Below, in pieces: positions 8,442 to 17,394 of a stretch of DNA of 44,624 nt (positions are counted from its first letter, which is position 1; every line of letters begins with the position of its first letter). Location of the stretch: the NCBI GenBank assembly GCA_025350685.1, contig JANXXK010000131.1, forward strand, positions 1 to 44,624. The letters run 5' to 3'. The translations under genes and the position numbers were made by a program. The notes beneath the pieces were generated by a model. The model searched no databases. It worked only from the letters and a program-made list of their open reading frames with translations, and had not been told where the DNA came from. Origin of the DNA: Alphaproteobacteria bacterium (lineage in GTDB: Bacteria; Pseudomonadota; Alphaproteobacteria; Caulobacterales; Caulobacteraceae).

Positions 8442-9566
8442 ATGGCTGAGCCCGCCCCAAATGGCGGCGGTGGCGCGCGGCTGACCGTCGACCTCGACGC
8501 GCTTGCCCACAACTACGCGGTGCTGGGCCGCGAGGCGGCAGGCGCCGAAGTCGCCCCGATGCTCAAGTCCGACGGTTACGGCCTGGGCGCGGCCCAGGTG
8601 GGCAAGCGCCTCTGGGCCGAGGGCGCGCGCACCTTCTTCGTCGCCCGTCTGGCCGAGGGCGAGGCCTTGCGCGCCGCGCTGGGCCCACAGCGCCCCTGCC
8701 AGATCAACGTCCTCGACGGCATGACGCCGGGCTCGGCCCCGCGCCTCGCCGCCGCCGACCTCACGCCGGTCCTCACCAGTCTCGCGCAGATTGCAGAGGC
8801 GAGCGCCTTCGCCGCCCGCACGGCCACGCCCCTGCCTGCCATCCTGCACGTCGATACCGGCATGAACCGCCAGGGCCTGACGCCGGAGGAGGCGCGCGCT
8901 GTGGCCCAATCCAGCAACAGCACGGCCACCGACCGCCTGCGCGGCCTGGAAATAGGCCTCGTGATGAGCCACATGGGCTCGGCCTCTGAACCGAAAAACT
9001 CCCGTAACGCCCGCCAGTTGGAAGGCTTTCTTGAGGTCCTCACCCTGTTCCCCCAGGCGCGCGCCAGCCTCTCGGCCTCGGCAGGCGTCTTCCTCGGCCC
9101 CGACTACCGCTTCGACCTCGTCCGCCCAGGTGTCAGCCTCTACGGCGGCGGGCCGGGGGGGACGCCCGATCCGCGTCTGAAGGCCGTCGCCACCCTCACC
9201 GCCCCGATCCTCGACCTGCGCCACCTGAAGCCCGGCGACGTGGTCGGCTACGGTGAGAGCGTCCGCATCGTCCGTGCGACCCGCGCCGCGGTCGCCGGCG
9301 TCGGCTATTCCGACGGGGTGATCCGCGCCGCACGCGCCGGCGGCTACGTCTGGTTGGGCGGCGGCCGCCGTCCCCTGCTCGCCGTCAACATGGACATCCT
9401 GATTTTCGACCTCGGCGACGCGCCGGCCGAAGTCGCCGAGATGGTCGAGATCATCGGCCCCAACGCGCTGATCGATGATCTAGCCACCGCCGGCGGCACC
9501 GTGGCCTATGAGATCCTCGTGCGGCTCAGCCGCCGCGCCGAGCGCGTCTACGTCGGCGAGGTCTAG
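8442..9566 (+). CDS. alr: Alanine racemase
   Basis: The 374-residue PLP enzyme interconverts L- and D-alanine for peptidoglycan. The PLP-binding lysine is K42 in PMLKSDGYGLGA, in the usual place near the N-terminus of the TIM-barrel domain. The C-terminal beta domain holds the catalytic tyrosine in GVGYSDGVIR, the counterpart of YGDG in other racemases. HVDTGMNRQGL and LVMSHMGSA are further conserved barrel motifs. It follows dnaB by six bases. Downstream lies a nest of inverted repeats rather than a simple terminator. Confidence 0.94.
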   Translation: MAEPAPNGGGGARLTVDLDALAHNYAVLGREAAGAEVAPMLKSDGYGLGAAQVGKRLWAEGARTFFVARLAEGEALRAALGPQRPCQINVLDGMTPGSAPRLAAADLTPVLTSLAQIAEASAFAARTATPLPAILHVDTGMNRQGLTPEEARAVAQSSNSTATDRLRGLEIGLVMSHMGSASEPKNSRNARQLEGFLEVLTLFPQARASLSASAGVFLGPDYRFDLVRPGVSLYGGGPGGTPDPRLKAVATLTAPILDLRHLKPGDVVGYGESVRIVRATRAAVAGVGYSDGVIRAARAGGYVWLGGGRRPLLAVNMDILIFDLGDAPAEVAEMVEIIGPNALIDDLATAGGTVAYEILVRLSRRAERVYVGEV

Positions 9567-9571
9567 CGTCC

Positions 9572-9728
9572 CGATTCCGAAGTTCGCATGCGTCTGGGGC
9601 GGGCTCCGACGAACGTCGGAATCGATAAGGACACTAGAAAGTCTATGTTTCTAGTGTGGTTTACGGTTCTGAAGTTCGCAACAGAACTTGCCCAATCAAT
9701 CAGGCGAACTTCAGAACCACCACACTAG
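9572..9728. repeat. Nested inverted repeats between alr and the Yip1-like gene
   Basis: Three inverted repeats fill this convergent gap. The first pairs 9572-9586 with 9610-9624 (15-base arms, one mismatch). The second pairs ACACTAGAAA (9631-9640) with TTTCTAGTGT (9648-9657), perfect, loop of seven. The third pairs 9651-9679 with 9704-9728 in perfect 25-base arms apart from a 4-base TTAC bulge, with a 24-base loop. The second and third share CTAGTGT, so they cannot form together. GAAGTTCGCA occurs at 9579 and 9671. The right arm overlaps the stop codon of the minus-strand gene. It may act as a two-way terminator or be a small non-autonomous mobile repeat. Confidence 0.75.
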
Positions 9729-10351
9729 TAGATCGAGACCGGGCCGCCGTAGTTGGTCGCGCAGGTCGTCAGCATGCTAATCAACAGCGCCAGCCCCAGC
9801 GAAGTGACGAGAACGAGCGCGAAGAAGGGCAAGGTCCGCTCGGGGTCGGAACGCATTAGTTTCGGCAGGCCCAGGTAGAGCAGGTAGAGGCTGTAGAGCC
9901 CGCCCAGCAGCGCCAGCAGCCAGCCAACCCCCGGGACCAGGCGAACGACGCCCGCCACCCAGGCCGCCGTCCCGGAATAGGCGACCAGCTTGAACGCCTG
10001 GGTCCGGCTGCGCTCGCCGCCGAACTGGATCGCCAGTTCGTCGACCACCAGGGCCACGACATAGACCGCCCCCAGGGTCAGCGCGTAGCCGACCAGCGCC
10101 TCGCCGACGATTCCGAAGGGATTGCGGTGGAACGGAATGCCGAACAGCCGGTAGCTGCGGAAGCCGAACTGGCCGATCGCCCCGCAGACCGCGGGCACGG
10201 CGGCCAGCGGGATCACCCAGCGCCGGTAGAGCGCCTCGATGCTGTCGTCCTCCGCATCGATCTGCTCCCAGGCGACCAGCGGGTTGAGCAGCAGCCGCGT
10301 CACACGCCGGACCAGGTCTTCCGCCGGAGAGCCCGGCTCCACGACATTCAT
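9725..10351 (-). CDS. Yip1-family membrane protein
   Basis: The 208-residue protein has a soluble N-terminus (about 1-45, including VRRVTRLLLNPLVAWEQI, the usual opening of bacterial YIP1/PF04893 proteins) and about five hydrophobic segments, near residues 48-66, 83-105, 125-145, 147-165 and 180-200. The ATG at 10351 is chosen over in-frame upstream codons because GGGAG lies just before it and the family opening starts there. Bacterial members have no settled function. Its stop lies inside the inverted-repeat nest after alr, and its upstream gap is shared with radA. Confidence 0.75.
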   Translation of the reverse strand: MNVVEPGSPAEDLVRRVTRLLLNPLVAWEQIDAEDDSIEALYRRWVIPLAAVPAVCGAIGQFGFRSYRLFGIPFHRNPFGIVGEALVGYALTLGAVYVVALVVDELAIQFGGERSRTQAFKLVAYSGTAAWVAGVVRLVPGVGWLLALLGGLYSLYLLYLGLPKLMRSDPERTLPFFALVLVTSLGLALLISMLTTCATNYGGPVSIY

Positions 10352-10431
10352 CGTCCCATCTCCCAGCCTGCCCGGCGACCAGCCTAGCCCAAGCGCAGGC
10401 CACGGCAAGCCGAGGCGAAGTGCTGGAAAAC

Positions 10432-10461
10432 TTGACAGCTCACGGGTTAAATGTTCTCTAT
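10432..10461 (+). promoter_or_regulatory. Candidate radA promoter
   Basis: A perfect -35 TTGACA (10432-10437) is followed after 18 bases by CTCTAT (10456-10461) as a weak -10. It points toward radA, about 120 bases before the start codon, and overlaps a LexA-type box. Confidence 0.5.
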
Positions 10462-10467
10462 TTGTTC
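10453..10467 (+). promoter_or_regulatory. LexA-type SOS box (GTTC-N7-GTTC)
   Basis: GTTCTCTATTTGTTC is an exact match to the direct-repeat operator known for alphaproteobacterial LexA, GTTC-N7-GTTC. It lies over the -10 part of the promoter that faces radA, where a repressor would block transcription. RadA acts in recombinational repair, which fits DNA-damage control. The site is seen directly; LexA binding is inferred. Confidence 0.65.
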
Positions 10468-10581
10468 GAATAGTGGCTACGATGGCGATGGCCGAGCGCC
10501 ACGCGGCTATCTGCCCGCACCTAAGCGACCCGCCCCGCGCTAGACTGAGCCTCACACCGAATCAGGAGCCCTCCCCGCACC

Positions 10582-11949
10582 ATGGCCCGCGACGGCGCTG
10601 TCTATGCCTGTCAGTCCTGCGGGGCCGTCCAGACCAAGTGGGCGGGGCAGTGCCCGGCGTGCAGCGCGTGGAACAGCCTGGTCGAGGAGCTACAGAGCCG
10701 CCCGCCCGGGGCGCTGGCCCCCTCCAAGGCCAGCCGGACCCGGGGCCTCGTCTTCGAGGGCCTGGAGGACGAAACGCCAGCTCCGCCGCGCATCGCCACC
10801 GGCGTCGAAGAGTTCGACCGGGTCTGCGGCGGCGGCGTGGTGCCGGGCTCGGCGATCCTGCTGGGCGGCGACCCCGGCGTCGGCAAGTCCACCCTGCTGC
10901 TTCAGGTCGCCGCCCAGGCGGCCTTGCGCGGCGCCAGGTGCGCCTACATCTCCGGCGAGGAAGCCGTCGAGCAGGTCCGCGCCCGGGCCCAGCGCATGGG
11001 CCTGGCCGACGCACCGGTGAAACTGGCCGCCGAGACCTCGCTGCGGGACATCGTCGACGGGCTGAAGCGCGAGGGCTTCGACCTGGTGGTGATCGATTCC
11101 ATCCAGACCCTGTGGAGCGACGCCCACGAGGCCGGCCCCGGCTCGGTCACCCAGGTCCGCGCCGCCACCGGCGAACTGGTCCGCCTGGCCAAGAAGCGCG
11201 GCGTCGCCATCGTCCTCGTCGGCCACGTCACCAAGGAAGGGACCATCGCCGGTCCGCGGGTGATCGAACACATGGTCGACGCGGTCCTCGCCTTCGAGGG
11301 CGAGCGTGGCTACCCGTTCCGCATCCTGCGTGGGGCGAAAAACCGGTTCGGCGCAACCGACGAGATCGGCGTCTTCGAAATGGGCGACGCGGGCCTGGCC
11401 GAGGTGAAAAACCCCTCGGCCCTGTTCCTCAACACCTCCGGCGAGCGCGCCGCCGGCGCGGCGGTGTTCGCCGGCATCGAAGGCTCGCGTCCGGTGCTGG
11501 TGGAATTCCAGGCCCTGGTCGCGCCGTCGGCCTACGGCACACCCCGCCGCGCCGTGGTCGGCTGGGACAACGGACGTCTGGCGATGGTCCTGGCGGTGCT
11601 CGAGGCGCGCTGCGGCCTCAGCCTCGGGGACCGCGACGTCTATCTGAACGTGGCCGGCGGTCTGCGCATCACCGAGCCCGCCGCCGACCTGGCCGCTGCC
11701 GCGGCGCTCGCCTCCTCGGCGCTCGATGAGGCCCTGCCGCAGGACTGCGTCGTGTTCGGCGAGATCAGCCTCTCCGGCGAGGTCCGCTCGGTCAGCCGCA
11801 TGGACGCGCGCCTGAAAGAGGCCGCCAAGCTGGGCTTCCGCCGCGCGCTCGGTCCCGCCGACCTCGACGGCGGCGGCGCCAGGGAGGTGGTCGGCGTGAG
11901 CCGCCTGGCCGACGCTGTCCGGCGCATCGGCGAGGGGGGCTGGAACTAG
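10582..11949 (+). CDS. radA: DNA repair protein RadA (Sms)
   Basis: The 455-residue protein is a RecA-like branch-migration helicase. The N-terminal zinc finger has C10, C13, C24 and C27 (CQSC and CPAC). Walker A is GGDPGVGKST (about 93-102). The RadA-specific KNRFG motif is at about residue 253, followed by GATDEIGVFEM. The C-terminal third is the Lon-protease-like domain without a protease dyad. The ATG at 10582 has AGGAG about 13 bases upstream, a little far. Upstream lies a TTGACA promoter with a LexA-type box. cvpA follows after three bases. Confidence 0.96.
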   Translation: MARDGAVYACQSCGAVQTKWAGQCPACSAWNSLVEELQSRPPGALAPSKASRTRGLVFEGLEDETPAPPRIATGVEEFDRVCGGGVVPGSAILLGGDPGVGKSTLLLQVAAQAALRGARCAYISGEEAVEQVRARAQRMGLADAPVKLAAETSLRDIVDGLKREGFDLVVIDSIQTLWSDAHEAGPGSVTQVRAATGELVRLAKKRGVAIVLVGHVTKEGTIAGPRVIEHMVDAVLAFEGERGYPFRILRGAKNRFGATDEIGVFEMGDAGLAEVKNPSALFLNTSGERAAGAAVFAGIEGSRPVLVEFQALVAPSAYGTPRRAVVGWDNGRLAMVLAVLEARCGLSLGDRDVYLNVAGGLRITEPAADLAAAAALASSALDEALPQDCVVFGEISLSGEVRSVSRMDARLKEAAKLGFRRALGPADLDGGGAREVVGVSRLADAVRRIGEGGWN

Positions 11950-11952
11950 GTC

Positions 11953-12573
11953 ATGACCCAGTTCGATTTCATCGTTCTGGCGCTGCTGGCCATCTCCGGC
12001 CTCTTCGGCTTCCTGCGCGGCGCGGCGCGGGAGATCGCCGCCTTCGTCGCCCTGGTGGTCGCCGCGGCCGTGGCGGTCTTCGGCCTGCATTATTCGGCGC
12101 CCATCGCCCACAAGCTCATCCGCACCGACTGGCTGGCGACCGCCACCGCCCTGGTCGTGGTGTTCGCCGGCGTCTATCTGCTGCTGCGGATCATCGGCGG
12201 CGCGATCGCCCACCAGGTCCAGCAGACCCAGTTCATCGGAACCCTGGACCGCAGCCTGGGCCTCGCCATCGGCCTGATCCGCGGCCTGATCGTCCTGGGC
12301 GCCTTCAACCTGGCGTTCCTCGCCGCGACGCCGCTGGATCTGCGGCCGCACTGGATCGTCGGGGCGACCACCTGGCCACTGGCCGGGGACATGGGCCGCC
12401 TGCTCACCGCGCTGGCGCCAAAAGGCCTGGACATCGCCGGGCGCCTGAAACCGGCCTTCGACAACGCCCTGCACTCGGCCGCGCATGACGCGGTAGATGA
12501 CAGATTGAAGTCAGAAGGCTACGACGCGGCCCAACGGCGTGAGATCGAGGATCTGGTGGAGAAGTCCCGATGA
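11953..12573 (+). CDS. cvpA: CvpA-family membrane protein
   Basis: The 206-residue protein has the CvpA opening FDFIVLALLAISGLFGFLRG and four predicted membrane helices in the first 125 residues, then a soluble tail of about 80 residues ending in basic/acidic helix. CvpA is named for colicin V production in Escherichia coli, where it sits before purF; its role is tied to envelope stress tolerance. Here too it directly precedes purF, with a 4-base ATGA overlap that implies coupled translation. It follows radA by three bases. Confidence 0.9.
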   Translation: MTQFDFIVLALLAISGLFGFLRGAAREIAAFVALVVAAAVAVFGLHYSAPIAHKLIRTDWLATATALVVVFAGVYLLLRIIGGAIAHQVQQTQFIGTLDRSLGLAIGLIRGLIVLGAFNLAFLAATPLDLRPHWIVGATTWPLAGDMGRLLTALAPKGLDIAGRLKPAFDNALHSAAHDAVDDRLKSEGYDAAQRREIEDLVEKSR

Positions 12574-14075
12574 GTTCGGCTGACTATTCGACGTCGGCCC
12601 AATCACCGGCAAGAACGGACCGGGATCCACTCGACGACAGCCCCCGTCTGGAGTGCGGGGTCTTCGGCGTCTTCGACGTCGCCGAAGCCGCCGGCCTCAC
12701 CGCCATTGGCCTGCACGCCCTGCAGCACCGCGGCCAGGAAGCCTGCGGCATCGCCTGCTTCGACGGCCAGCGGTTCCACACCGAACGCCACATGGGCCAT
12801 GTGGGCGACGCCTTCGGCGGCGCCGACCTCACCGAGCGCCTGCCCGGCCGTTTCTCCATCGGCCACACGCGCTACTCCACCTCGGGCGGCTCGGTGATCC
12901 GCAACGTCCAGCCGATGTTCGCCGACATGGAAGCCGGCGGCGTGGCGCTGGCCCACAACGGCAACCTGACCAACTTCCTCACGCTGCGCGACCAGCTGGT
13001 CGCCGACGGGGTGATCTTCCAGTCAACCTCGGACTCCGAGGTGATCCTCCACCTGATCGCGCGCTCGCGGAAACCGCGCTTCGTCGACCGGTTCATCGAT
13101 GCGCTGAGCCAGATCGAGGGCGGCTACGCCCTGGTGGCGCTGACCAACAAGAAGCTGATCGGGGTGCGCGATCCGCTGGGCATTCGCCCGTTGGTGCTGG
13201 GCGACCTCGACGGCAAGCCGATCCTGGCCTCGGAGACCTGCGCGCTGGACATCATCGGGGCCAAGTTCGTCCGCGATGTCGAGCACGGCGAGATGGTGGT
13301 CATCGATGCCGACGGCGTCACCTCGATCAAGCCGTTCCCGGCCAAACAGGCGCGGCCGTGCATTTTCGAATACGTCTATTTCGCCCGCCCCGACTCCGTC
13401 GTGAACGGCCGCTCGGTCTACGAGGTGCGCAAGCGCATGGGCCGCCGCCTGGCCCAGGAGAGCCTGGTCCCCGCCGACGTCGTGGTGCCGGTGCCCGACA
13501 GCGGCGTGCCCGCCGCCCTCGGCTTCGCCCAGGAAGCCGGCCTGCCCTTCGAGATGGGCATCATCCGCAACCACTATGTGGGCCGAAGCTTCATCCAGCC
13601 CACCCAGGCGACGCGCGAGTCCAGCGTGCGCATGAAACTCTCGCCCAACCGCTCGGTGCTGGCCGGCAAGCGGGTGATGCTGATCGACGACAGCATCGTG
13701 CGGGGCACCAACTCGGTGCGCGTCGTGCGCATGGTCCGCGAGGCCGGCGCGGCGGAAGTCCACCTGCGCTCGGCCTCGCCGCCGATCATGTGGCCGGACT
13801 TCTACGGCATCGACATGCCCGACCGCGAGAAGCTGCTCGCCGCCAACCATTCGGTCGAGGAGATCGCCAAGATCCTCGGTGTCGACTCCATGGGCTACCT
13901 GTCGATCGACGGCCTCTACTGGGCGATGGATTCCGCGCCGCGCGATCCCGCCTGCCCGCAGTTCACCGACCACTATTTCACCGGCGACTATCCGACCCGC
14001 CTGCTCGACCGCGAGATCGCCGAGGGCCGCAACGAACTCTCCGGGCGGCAACTCTCCTTCCTGGTCGACGCCTAG
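12570..14075 (+). CDS. purF: Amidophosphoribosyltransferase
   Basis: The 501-residue enzyme makes 5-phosphoribosylamine from PRPP and glutamine, the first committed step of purine synthesis. A propeptide of 28 residues precedes Cys29 in LECGVFGVFD, the N-terminal nucleophile freed by self-processing. The glutaminase domain includes HNGNLTN and SDSEV. The phosphoribosyltransferase domain has the PRPP loop VMLIDDSIVRGTNS (about 369-382). Conserved cysteines of the iron-sulfur type are present in part (RPCIFEYVYF). It overlaps cvpA by four bases, and its stop overlaps the next start by one base (TAGTG). Confidence 0.97.
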   Translation: MSSADYSTSAQSPARTDRDPLDDSPRLECGVFGVFDVAEAAGLTAIGLHALQHRGQEACGIACFDGQRFHTERHMGHVGDAFGGADLTERLPGRFSIGHTRYSTSGGSVIRNVQPMFADMEAGGVALAHNGNLTNFLTLRDQLVADGVIFQSTSDSEVILHLIARSRKPRFVDRFIDALSQIEGGYALVALTNKKLIGVRDPLGIRPLVLGDLDGKPILASETCALDIIGAKFVRDVEHGEMVVIDADGVTSIKPFPAKQARPCIFEYVYFARPDSVVNGRSVYEVRKRMGRRLAQESLVPADVVVPVPDSGVPAALGFAQEAGLPFEMGIIRNHYVGRSFIQPTQATRESSVRMKLSPNRSVLAGKRVMLIDDSIVRGTNSVRVVRMVREAGAAEVHLRSASPPIMWPDFYGIDMPDREKLLAANHSVEEIAKILGVDSMGYLSIDGLYWAMDSAPRDPACPQFTDHYFTGDYPTRLLDREIAEGRNELSGRQLSFLVDA

Positions 14076-15073
14076 TGAGCGACGCGAAGTCGGGCGGGCT
14101 GCTCAGCCGCCTGAAGATCGATTGGTACCTCGTCCTCATCGTCAGCATGGGCGTGGCCGCCTCGCTCGCCCCGGCGCGCGGCGCGGTCGCGGTCGACCTG
14201 GGCTGGGTGTCGAAGATCGCCATCGGACTGGTCTTCTTCCTGCACGGCGCGCGGCTGTCGCGCGAGGCAGTGCTGAAGGGCCTGACCCATTGGCGCCTAC
14301 ACCTGTTGATCCTGGCCGCCACCTTCGTGCTGTTCCCGGCGCTCTGCGTCGGCCTCACCTGGCTGCCCGCCTGGATCACTCCGCCGGAACTCGCCTCCGG
14401 CATCGTCCTGCTGGGTTGCCTGCCCTCGACCATCCAGAGCTCCATCGCCTTCGTCGGCGCCGCGCGCGGCAATGTCGCCGCCGCCGTCGCCTCAGCTTCG
14501 CTCTCAAACATGCTCGGCGTTTTCGTGACCCCGTTGCTCGCCGGCGCGCTGATGCATTCCAAGGGCGCGGTCAGCTCCGGCTCGTTCTGGTCGATCGTCG
14601 CGCAGTTGCTGTCGCCGTTCGTCGCCGGCCAGCTGCTGCGGCCCTGGATCGCCGACTTCGTGGCCCGCCACAACAAGACGCTCGGCAAGCTCGACCGCGG
14701 CACCATCTTGCTGATTGTCTACACCGCGTTTTCCGGCGCCGTGGTCGGCGGCGTCTGGAGCCGGCTCGGCGCGCTCGATCTCGTCCGACTGCTGGGCATT
14801 TGCCTCGCCCTGCTGGGCGTCGTCCTGGCCGCCACGGCGCTCGCCGCCCGCACCCTTGGGTTCGACAAGGCCGACGAGATCGCCATCGTCTTTTGCGGCT
14901 CCAAGAAATCGTTGGCCAGCGGCGCGCCGATCGCCGCGGCCCTGCTCAGCCCCGCCGTGGCAGGTGTGGCGATGATCCCCCTGATGATCTTCCACCAGAT
15001 CCAGCTGATGGCCTGCGCCGCCATCGCCCAGCGCTACGCAAAGCGGGCTGACCTGACGCCCGCGACCCCTTAA
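14075..15073 (+). CDS. Bile acid:sodium symporter family (BASS/SBF-like) transporter
   Basis: The 332-residue protein has nine or ten hydrophobic segments and matches the YfeH-type SBF-like group: LGWVSKIAIGLVFFLHGARLS near the start, LLGCLPSTIQSSIAFVGAARGN in the middle (the crossing-helix region), and FCGSKKSLASGAPIA near the end. The best start is the GTG at 14075, overlapping the purF stop TAG as TAGTG; no other start fits the conserved N-terminus as well. It likely carries an organic anion with sodium. The substrate is unknown, and its tie to purF is only positional. Confidence 0.85.
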   Translation: MSDAKSGGLLSRLKIDWYLVLIVSMGVAASLAPARGAVAVDLGWVSKIAIGLVFFLHGARLSREAVLKGLTHWRLHLLILAATFVLFPALCVGLTWLPAWITPPELASGIVLLGCLPSTIQSSIAFVGAARGNVAAAVASASLSNMLGVFVTPLLAGALMHSKGAVSSGSFWSIVAQLLSPFVAGQLLRPWIADFVARHNKTLGKLDRGTILLIVYTAFSGAVVGGVWSRLGALDLVRLLGICLALLGVVLAATALAARTLGFDKADEIAIVFCGSKKSLASGAPIAAALLSPAVAGVAMIPLMIFHQIQLMACAAIAQRYAKRADLTPATP

Positions 15074-15084
15074 GACACGGCCCC

Positions 15085-15828
15085 ATGTCCTTGCCTCTCA
15101 CCGATAAGATCGCCCTGGTCACCGGCGCCAGCCGCGGCATCGGCCGCGCCGCCGCGCTGGCGCTCGCCAACGCCGGCGCCCACGTCGTCGCCGTCGGCCG
15201 CACCGAGGGTGGCCTGACCGAGCTCGACGACGAAATCCGCACCGCCACCGGCCAGCCCGCCACCCTCGTGCCCCTCGACATCGCCGACGGCGACGGCCTC
15301 GACACCCTGGGCCTGGCGCTGCACCAGCGCTTCGGCCGCGTCGACATCGTGGTCCACGCCGCCGCGGTCCTCGGTCCGATGACGCCCATCGCCCACATCG
15401 AGCCCAAGCACTGGGACCGCACTGTGGCCGTGAACCTCACCGCCACCTACCGGCTGATCCGCACGACGGAGCCCTTGCTGCGGGCCTCAGAGGCCGGGCG
15501 CGCCATCTTCCTCACCACCGGCGTCGCCTCCCAGCCGAGGGCCTTCTGGGGGCCCTACGGGATCACCAAGGCGGGCATGGAACACATGGTCCGCACATGG
15601 GCCGACGAGCTGGAACAGACCAAGGTCCGCGCCGTGCTGCTGAGCCCGGGCCCGATGCGGACGAAGATGCGCGCCGAGGCCATGCCGGGCGAGGATCCCA
15701 AGACCCTGCCGGACCCGTCGGAGATCGGCCCGCTGCTCGTCGAGCTGGCTCAGGCGGACCTGGGCCTGCCGCACGCTAACGTGGTCTTCGCCCACTGGAA
15801 GGCGGCCGGGACGCTCGCTTCGGCTTGA
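15085..15828 (+). CDS. Short-chain dehydrogenase/reductase
   Basis: The 247-residue protein has the classical SDR layout: TGASRGIG cofactor loop at about 14-21, VGRTEGG after beta-2 (Arg suggests NADP preference), a DIVVHAAAV segment in place of NNAG, and the catalytic YGITK at about 155-159. The usual catalytic Ser 13 residues before the Tyr is a Thr here (LTTGVAS). The closest groups are YciK-like short-chain oxidoreductases, by general look only. It starts 11 bases after the transporter. Its last 53 bases overlap the convergent der gene. Confidence 0.88.
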   Translation: MSLPLTDKIALVTGASRGIGRAAALALANAGAHVVAVGRTEGGLTELDDEIRTATGQPATLVPLDIADGDGLDTLGLALHQRFGRVDIVVHAAAVLGPMTPIAHIEPKHWDRTVAVNLTATYRLIRTTEPLLRASEAGRAIFLTTGVASQPRAFWGPYGITKAGMEHMVRTWADELEQTKVRAVLLSPGPMRTKMRAEAMPGEDPKTLPDPSEIGPLLVELAQADLGLPHANVVFAHWKAAGTLASA

Positions 15829-17371
15829 CCCCGGGGCGGTTCAGCTTGGCCGTCCGCCCGCGCGGATTGCCGGCCTTGGCCTGGGGCCCCTGCGGCTTGG
15901 CCTTGCCATGGAGCTTGGGCTTGCCCACCGCGCCCGCCTTGGCCTTGGCCGCAGCCGCTGTTCGCTTCTTGGCTTTCAGACCCGTCGTCGGCAGTTCGCC
16001 GAACGGCGCGCGGGCCGAGCCCTGCCCGGCCTTCTCTTCGCCCTCGGCATAGGGGTTTTTGTTCGACTTCACGGTCACCCGGATCGGCACGCCCGGCAGG
16101 TCGAAACTCTCGCGGATCGAGTTGACCAGGTAGCGGCGATAGCTTTCCGGCAGCTGGTCGGCGCGGCTGGCGAACAAGACGAATGTCGGCGGCCTGGCCT
16201 TGGTCTGGGCCATGTACTTGGGCTTGATCCGCCGTCCCGACACGGCCGGCGGCGGATGGCGCTGGATGGCCATCGACAGCCAGTCGTTGAGGTCGCGGGT
16301 CTTCACCTTGGTCGACCAGTCGGCGTGGGTCTTGAACACCGCCGGCATCAGCCGCTCCAGGCCGCGACCGGTCTCCGCCGAGAGCGCGATGATCGGTGCG
16401 CCTTTCACCTGCGGCAGCTGGCGCTGCGCCTCCTCGGTGATTTCCGCGAGCTTCGCCTGGGGGTCTTCGACCAGGTCCCACTTTGCCAAGACGAACACGA
16501 GACCTCGTCCCTCGCGCTCGACCAGGTCGGCGATCTGCAGGTCCTGGATCTCGAAGGGATGGGTGGCGTCCATCACCAGGATGACGATCTCGGCGAAGGT
16601 GATCGCGCGGATCGAATCGTGGGTAGAGAGCTTCTCCAGGTTCTCCTGCACCTTGGCCTTGCGCCGCAGGCCCGCGGTGTCGACCAGGCGCACCGGGCGG
16701 TCGTCCCAGGTCCAGTCCACGGAGATGGCGTCGCGGGTGATCCCGGCTTCCGGTCCGGTCAGCATCCGGTCCTCGCCGATCAGCTTGTTGACCAGCGTCG
16801 ACTTGCCGGCGTTGGGGCGGCCGACGATGGCGATCTTCACCGCCTTGTCGCCGTCCTCGTCGGCATGGTCGTCCTGGCTGGGGGCGATGGCGATCAGGGC
16901 CGCATAGAGATCGGCCATGCCCTCGCCGTGCTCGGCGGAGATCGGCACCGGCTCGCCGAGGCCCAGGCCGAAGGCCTCCAGGATGCCCTGGTCGCCGGCC
17001 TTGCCCTCGGCCTTGTTGGCGGCCAGCACCACCGGCATGTCGCGCCGGCGCAGGATCTCGGCGAAAATCTCGTCGATGGGGGTGACGCCATCGCGGCTGT
17101 CGATGACGAAGAGGGCGATGTCGGCCTCGTCGATGGCCATCTCGGTCTGGACGCGCATACGCGCCTCGAGGCTCTCGTCGGTGACGTCCTCGAAGCCGGC
17201 GGTGTCGATCAGCTCCAGGTCGAGGTCGCCGATCCGCCCGGTGCCGAAGCGCCGGTCGCGGGTCACCCCGGGCTGGTCATCGACGATGGCGAGTTTTCGC
17301 CCCGCCAGCCGGTTGAACAACGTGGACTTGCCGACGTTGGGACGCCCGACGATCGCTAATTTCAACGCCAT
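15776..17371 (-). CDS. der: Ribosome biogenesis GTPase Der (EngA)
   Basis: The 531-residue protein has two tandem GTPase domains. Domain 1 has [14 protein letters not shown] (about 8-21) and DTAGFED. Domain 2 has [14 protein letters not shown] (about 185-198), [10 protein letters not shown] and AKWD. A KH-like domain follows to about 440, then a basic Lys/Ala/Pro/Arg-rich tail of about 80 residues that is longer than in Escherichia coli. It acts in late 50S assembly. It is the last gene of the yfgM-bamB-der series, 23 bases after bamB, and its 3' end overlaps the convergent SDR gene. Confidence 0.97.
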   Translation of the reverse strand: MALKLAIVGRPNVGKSTLFNRLAGRKLAIVDDQPGVTRDRRFGTGRIGDLDLELIDTAGFEDVTDESLEARMRVQTEMAIDEADIALFVIDSRDGVTPIDEIFAEILRRRDMPVVLAANKAEGKAGDQGILEAFGLGLGEPVPISAEHGEGMADLYAALIAIAPSQDDHADEDGDKAVKIAIVGRPNAGKSTLVNKLIGEDRMLTGPEAGITRDAISVDWTWDDRPVRLVDTAGLRRKAKVQENLEKLSTHDSIRAITFAEIVILVMDATHPFEIQDLQIADLVEREGRGLVFVLAKWDLVEDPQAKLAEITEEAQRQLPQVKGAPIIALSAETGRGLERLMPAVFKTHADWSTKVKTRDLNDWLSMAIQRHPPPAVSGRRIKPKYMAQTKARPPTFVLFASRADQLPESYRRYLVNSIRESFDLPGVPIRVTVKSNKNPYAEGEEKAGQGSARAPFGELPTTGLKAKKRTAAAAKAKAGAVGKPKLHGKAKPQGPQAKAGNPRGRTAKLNRPGVKPKRASRPPSSGRRPR

Positions 17372-17394
17372 GGCGTCAGTCTATAGGCGATGAG

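Noticed and set aside
6924-9224. A 766-codon open frame on the minus strand opposite dnaB and alr
   Set aside because: It mirrors strongly coding plus-strand genes in GC-rich DNA, has Gly/Val/Arg/Ala-rich low-complexity content and no recognisable motif.
9665-9679. GTTC-TGAA-GTTC as a LexA box
   Set aside because: The spacing is four bases and not seven, and it is part of the long inverted repeat at a 3' gene junction.
10481-10700. Small gene starting ATGGCGATGGCCGAG before radA
   Set aside because: It runs into radA in another frame, has no ribosome binding site of note and no recognisable product; more likely leader sequence.
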